A stretch of DNA of 7,957 nucleotides. It comes from Chloroflexota bacterium. Lineage in GTDB: Bacteria; Chloroflexota; UBA6077; FW602-bin22; JACQUS01. Below the pieces are notes generated by a model. It saw only the letters and a list, made by a program, of their open reading frames with translations. It was not told where the DNA came from and searched no databases. Where the stretch lies: positions 1 through 7,957 of the forward strand of contig JACQUS010000238.1 in the NCBI GenBank assembly GCA_016210125.1. Reading direction: 5' to 3'. Position numbers and translations under genes: made by a program. Below are positions 5,694 through 7,957 of this stretch, piece after piece. Numbering within the stretch: position 1 is the stretch's first letter; the number at the start of each line of letters is the position of its first letter.

Positions 5694-5821
5694 ATGCTTC
5701 GCACCGTCAGATGTCCACTGGGGTATCCTACGGCGAGCAGCTTGTGTACGACATCGAACGACTGAAGCGGCACTTTCCGGCTGTGCCGGTCAAAGTCCTG
5801 CTGATCGACGCTGATGAATGA
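5694..5821 (+). pseudogene. Possible frameshifted or decayed small gene (two overlapping short ORFs)
   Basis: An excellent AGGAGG sits six bases before ATG 5694, but that frame closes after 23 codons (stop 5763-5765) and encodes an unconvincing peptide beginning MLRTVRCPLG. Seventeen bases later, in another frame, ATG 5711 opens a 36-codon ORF ending at TGA 5819-5821. Its product looks much more protein-like: MSTGVSYGEQLVYDIERLKR, then a short strand VPVKVLLID and an acidic end. One reading is a gene whose start region and body have been separated by a small insertion or deletion and cut short. Others are a leader peptide, or a real 36-aa protein with no good binding site of its own. I recognise no family, and chance cannot be excluded. 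Confidence 0.3.
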
Positions 5822-5927
5822 TTCCACCACTGCTCTGGCCCCGACACGGGAGCAAGTGACTGACGAGGAATCGTGGAGTGGCCGAGCGCAGTTGGCGCTG
5901 ATGCCGAGCGCGAGCCTCAGCGTCGGT

Positions 5928-5955
5928 GTAGGGGCGCACGGCCGTGTGCCCCTAC
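5928..5955. repeat. 28-bp near-perfect palindrome, probable interspersed repeat
   Basis: The outer arms are GTAGGGGC (5928-5935) and GCCCCTAC (5948-5955). Pairing continues inward through GCAC/GTGT-type arms, with one G-T pair, to a four-base GGCC centre, giving a stem of 12 pairs. Palindromes with GTAGGGGC...GCCCCTAC ends are, to my knowledge, common as scattered elements in several phyla including Chloroflexota. It lies 29 bases before the nuclease-like gene and could also act as a terminator or protein site. Confidence 0.65.
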
Positions 5956-5984
5956 GAGGTGCGTCCGGCTGACGGGGGTGTGAG

Positions 5985-7106
5985 ATGGGCGGGAGAATCT
6001 ACCTCATCCAGGGTGAAAGCCAGCTCGTTCCCATGGTCGAACAGGAGTACGACGCGGAGGATCGCCTGCAAGAGCTGCTAGCCAGCTATCCCGATCTCCT
6101 GGCCGGTGACCAAATGGACAGCACCGCGCCCCGGCGGTGGCTGCTCGTCTCACGCGAGATGGGTCTGGCGTCCGAGGAAGATGCGGCTGATCGCTGGTCC
6201 GTGGACCACTTGTTTCTTGACCAGGATGGGATTCCGACGCTGGTGGAGGTCAAGCGCAGCACTGATACCCGCCTCCGCCGCGAGGTCGTAGGCCAGATGC
6301 TCGACTATGCTGCCAACGCGGTGGTGTACTGGCCGGTTGAGACGATCCGTGCGGAATTTGAGGCCAACCGCGGGAGGGAAGGCGTCGGTGCCCACGACAC
6401 GCTGGCAGAGTTCCTTGGGCCTGAGGGCGACGCCGAGCAGTATTGGCAGAAGGTGAAAACGAACCTGCAAGCTGGCAACGTGCGCATGGTCTTCGTGGCT
6501 GACGCTATCCCTCCCGAGCTCCAACGAATCGTCGAGTTTCTCAGTCGGCAGATGAACCCGGCCCAGGTGCTCGCCGTTGAGGTCAAGCAGTTTGTGGGGC
6601 AAGGGCTTAAGACACTCGTTCCCCGAGTGGTTGGGCAGCCGACGAAACCGCCTCCACCTCCAAAGAAGGGATGGGACGAGAAATCCTTCTTCGAAGCATT
6701 GCAGAGGAGACCGGACACCGATCAGGCTCGCATTGCTAGGAGGATATACGATTGGGTTGCGGACCGAGGCCTTCCGATGCAATGGAGCAAAGGTCAGAAT
6801 GGTGCGTTCTATGTCGTTGTGGACCACAGGAATAAGGAGTTCCGTCCAGTTGCAGTGCGGACTGGCTACACAAATGCATACGTAGAGATTGAGCTTGGCT
6901 CGCTAAAAAATGCACCGCCATTTCAGGACGAGTCAAGACGTGTGGAATTCCTGGGTCGCTTGAACGTGATCCCGAATGTCTCTATGCCTCAGGATGCCAT
7001 TAACGGGTACCCAAGTATTCGCTTATCCGCACTGAAGAATCAGGCTGTTCTCGAGAAATTTCTCGAAGTGCTCGACTGGGCGATCGCGGAGATCAAGACA
7101 TCGTGA
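5985..7106 (+). CDS. PD-(D/E)XK nuclease-like protein with unrecognised C-terminal domain
   Basis: A 373-residue soluble two-domain protein. The N-terminal half opens with RIYLI and a helix DRLQELLASYPDLLAG (26-41). It then carries the restriction-like core in order: D74 (SVDHLFLD), E88-V-K90 (TLVEVKRS), and Q104/Y108 in the helix VVGQMLDYA. This matches a PD-(D/E)XK active site, resembling the arrangement in NucS/DUF91-type endonucleases. A second alpha/beta part follows to about 215, then a proline-rich linker (TKPPPPPKKG, 220-229). The C-terminal domain (about 230-373) has predicted helices around 231-262 and strands around 275-305; I do not recognise it. Metal-dependent DNA or RNA cleavage is inferred from the motif only. 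There is no methylase, helicase or other partner in view. G+C falls to about 52% over 6841-6960 (hand count, 62 of 120), and an IS256 element follows, so horizontal acquisition is likely. The start ATG has only a weak GGGGGTG upstream. Confidence 0.8.
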   Translation: MGGRIYLIQGESQLVPMVEQEYDAEDRLQELLASYPDLLAGDQMDSTAPRRWLLVSREMGLASEEDAADRWSVDHLFLDQDGIPTLVEVKRSTDTRLRREVVGQMLDYAANAVVYWPVETIRAEFEANRGREGVGAHDTLAEFLGPEGDAEQYWQKVKTNLQAGNVRMVFVADAIPPELQRIVEFLSRQMNPAQVLAVEVKQFVGQGLKTLVPRVVGQPTKPPPPPKKGWDEKSFFEALQRRPDTDQARIARRIYDWVADRGLPMQWSKGQNGAFYVVVDHRNKEFRPVAVRTGYTNAYVEIELGSLKNAPPFQDESRRVEFLGRLNVIPNVSMPQDAINGYPSIRLSALKNQAVLEKFLEVLDWAIAEIKTS

Positions 7107-7180
7107 CATCAGCAGTTGGGCTATCGTCAGAAGTTGTGGAAAATCGCTGAGTAGCGACGGCTCGTCTGGTCGGCAGATCA
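7107..7180 (+). other. Short AT-richer spacer between nuclease-like gene and insertion sequence
   Basis: Holds a small hairpin, TCGCT (7144-7148) and AGCGA (7153-7157) with a four-base loop, lacking a T-run; at best it is a weak terminator. No gene or target-site duplication can be judged, because the right end of the insertion sequence is outside the window. Confidence 0.35.
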
Positions 7181-7201
7181 GGGTCGATCCGTCGAAAAAG
7201 A

Positions 7202-7264
7202 AGCGTATCCTTCCAGGTGCTCAACCAACCGCCTCCGTGAGGGGCCGGAAAGGAAGGATACGCT
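7202..7264 (+). promoter_or_regulatory. 13-bp inverted repeat hiding the transposase ribosome binding site
   Basis: The perfect arms are AGCGTATCCTTCC (7202-7214) and GGAAGGATACGCT (7252-7264), with 37 bases between. The second arm ends at the base before ATG 7265 and contains the Shine-Dalgarno GGAAGG (7252-7257). In a transcript entering from outside the element both arms are present and would sequester the site, whereas a transcript starting between the arms would be free. This is the classic way in which insertion sequences avoid activation by read-through; here it is inferred from the sequence only. Confidence 0.65.
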
Positions 7265-7957
7265 ATGGGGACAGGATATCACGCGACGACCATCGGCGAA
7301 CCGAGCGCACAGTTGGCCGCAGGCGCTGATGAGCCGGTGCGGATGGCGCTCGACGAGCTGGTGCGCTGGGGGGCACAGGAGATGCTCCGCCGGGCACTGG
7401 AGGAAGAGGTCGAGACCTTCTTGCAGCGGGAGCGCTACGCACGCGGTGGGGAGTTCCGGGGCTACCGCAACGGGCATGCGCCCGAACGGGTGATCGGCAC
7501 CGGGCTGGGCAGCGTGAGCGTACGTACGCCGCGCGTCCGGGACGTGCCCGTGGACGTGGCGCCGGAGGGCTTCCGGTCAGCGATCGTGCCGCGCTACCAG
7601 CGCCGGACGGCCGCGACGCAGGAGCTGTTCGCGCGGCTGTATCTGGAGGGCCTGAGCAGTGGGGATTTCGAGCCGGTGTTCCGGGCGCTGCTGGGCGAGG
7701 ACGCGCCGCTCTCCAGCAGCACGATGCTCCGGCTCAAGGACGAGTGGGCGACGGAGTACGCGGCGTGGCGGCAGCGGTCGCTCGCTGGCCAGCGCTACGC
7801 CTACGTGTGGCTGGACGGCATCTACGTCGGCTGCGGGCAGGAGCAGGACAAGACGGTGCTGCTGTGCGTGCTGGGGGTCCGGGAGGATGGGCAGAAGGAG
7901 GTGCTGGCGCTGGAGCCGGGCTACCGGGAGAGCACGGAGTCCTGGGCGGACGTGTTC
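7265..7957 (+). CDS. IS256-family (Mutator-type) transposase, 3' end cut by window
   Basis: The frame is open from ATG 7265 to the window edge, 231 codons without a stop, where family members usually have around 400. It catalyses cut-and-paste or copy-out movement of the element with a DDE RNase H-like domain. Recognisable parts are the N-terminal DNA-binding region with MLRRALEEEVETFLQRERY (40-58), FRGYRNGHAPERVIGTGLG (64-82) and VRTPRVRD (86-93). The RYQRRTAATQELFARLYLEG block (110-129) follows. The catalytic domain begins with YVWLDGIYVG (180-189), where D184 is the first catalytic aspartate. The second Asp and the Glu lie beyond the window. The Shine-Dalgarno GGAAGG is seven bases before the ATG and sits in an inverted-repeat arm. 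The visible portion shows no frameshift or stop, so the gene may be intact. Confidence 0.93.
   Translation, partial: MGTGYHATTIGEPSAQLAAGADEPVRMALDELVRWGAQEMLRRALEEEVETFLQRERYARGGEFRGYRNGHAPERVIGTGLGSVSVRTPRVRDVPVDVAPEGFRSAIVPRYQRRTAATQELFARLYLEGLSSGDFEPVFRALLGEDAPLSSSTMLRLKDEWATEYAAWRQRSLAGQRYAYVWLDGIYVGCGQEQDKTVLLCVLGVREDGQKEVLALEPGYRESTESWADVF

Larger units (their letters stand above)
5670..5984 (+). other. 315-base stretch without a secure gene
   Basis: Holds a strong Shine-Dalgarno AGGAGG (5682-5687) six bases before ATG 5694, two short overlapping ORFs (5694-5765 and 5711-5821) and a long palindrome (5928-5955). The stretch 5822-5927 shows no recognisable feature. No clear promoter for the downstream nuclease-like gene was found; the bases just before its ATG offer only a weak GGGGGTG. 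Confidence 0.6.
7181..7957 (+). mobile_element. IS256-family insertion sequence, left part (runs off the window)
   Basis: Defined by its transposase gene (from 7265). The left terminus is not certain. About 80 bases before the transposase the sequence GGGTCGATCCGTCGAAAAAG (7181-7200) has the position and look of an IS256-family terminal repeat, so 7181 is a best guess, with plausible limits from about 7160 to 7185. The right terminal repeat and the flanking 8-9 bp duplication are not visible. The element is inserted downstream of the nuclease-like gene and in the same direction. Confidence 0.7.

Noticed and set aside
5871..5915. tRNA-like D-arm stretch (GAGTGGCCGAGCGCAGTTGG)
   Set aside because: It recalls the 5' part of class II tRNAs, but no anticodon stem, T-loop or 3' acceptor match follows.
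5873..5982. Short + strand frame from GTG 5873 ending just before the nuclease-like gene
   Set aside because: Arg/Pro/Cys-rich translation running through the palindrome, with no ribosome binding site; most likely chance.
3739..7264. Identical 37-base spacing in the hom and transposase inverted repeats
   Set aside because: Arm sequences, arm lengths and contexts differ, so the shared spacing is most likely coincidence.
1..7957. CRISPR array, rRNA, riboswitch or multi-gene defence cassette
   Set aside because: I looked for regularly spaced repeats, rRNA-like blocks, T-box or other leader folds before hom, and partner genes around the nuclease-like gene; none is supported.

Overview
The window is about 8 kb of very GC-rich bacterial chromosome. 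One hand-counted 120-base block inside the asparaginase gene is 76% G+C. Genes are tightly packed, with 4-base stop/start overlaps, and there are many GTG starts: five of the seven chromosomal genes whose start is visible. The gene content and protein style suggest a high-GC environmental bacterium, most likely Chloroflexota (Thermomicrobia-like) and less likely an actinobacterium. This placement is an inference from style; there is no rRNA or marker gene here to settle it.

Left part (1-4063). The C-terminal end of a 3-hydroxyacyl-CoA dehydrogenase enters from the left edge on the + strand. It meets a leftward four-gene group that reads, in transcription order: an 85-aa zinc-ribbon protein, homoserine dehydrogenase (hom), a GT4-type glycosyltransferase and an L-asparaginase-family protein. 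hom and the glycosyltransferase overlap by four bases (GTGA). The glycosyltransferase and asparaginase genes are 17 bases apart once the asparaginase start is moved to the ATG that has a clean AAGGAGG. hom has its own convincing sigma70-type promoter, framed by an 11-bp perfect inverted repeat. hom and the asparaginase share aspartate-family chemistry: asparagine to aspartate, and aspartate semialdehyde to homoserine. The asparaginase, however, carries Ala and Ser at two conserved active-site positions. Three degenerate tandem 14-bp units at its 3' end put TGA in all three frames.

Middle (4064-5984). A divergent spacer leads to a rightward 66-aa acidic protein of unknown function. Next come two strong adjacent hairpins and a luciferase-like flavin/F420 monooxygenase. 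After it lies a 315-base stretch with no secure gene. It holds a strong ribosome binding site, two short overlapping ORFs that may be a decayed gene, and a long perfect-looking palindrome of the interspersed-repeat type.

Right part (5985-7957). This looks like accessory DNA. A 373-aa two-domain protein has a PD-(D/E)XK nuclease-like N-terminus, a proline-rich linker and an unrecognised C-terminal domain. Its 3' part falls to about 52% G+C. It is followed by the left end of an IS256-family insertion sequence whose transposase is open to the window edge. The transposase ribosome binding site is buried in a perfect 13-bp inverted repeat. I see no clear multi-gene novel system. The best candidates for new biology are the nuclease-like protein, the variant asparaginase linked to hom, and the structured hom promoter.
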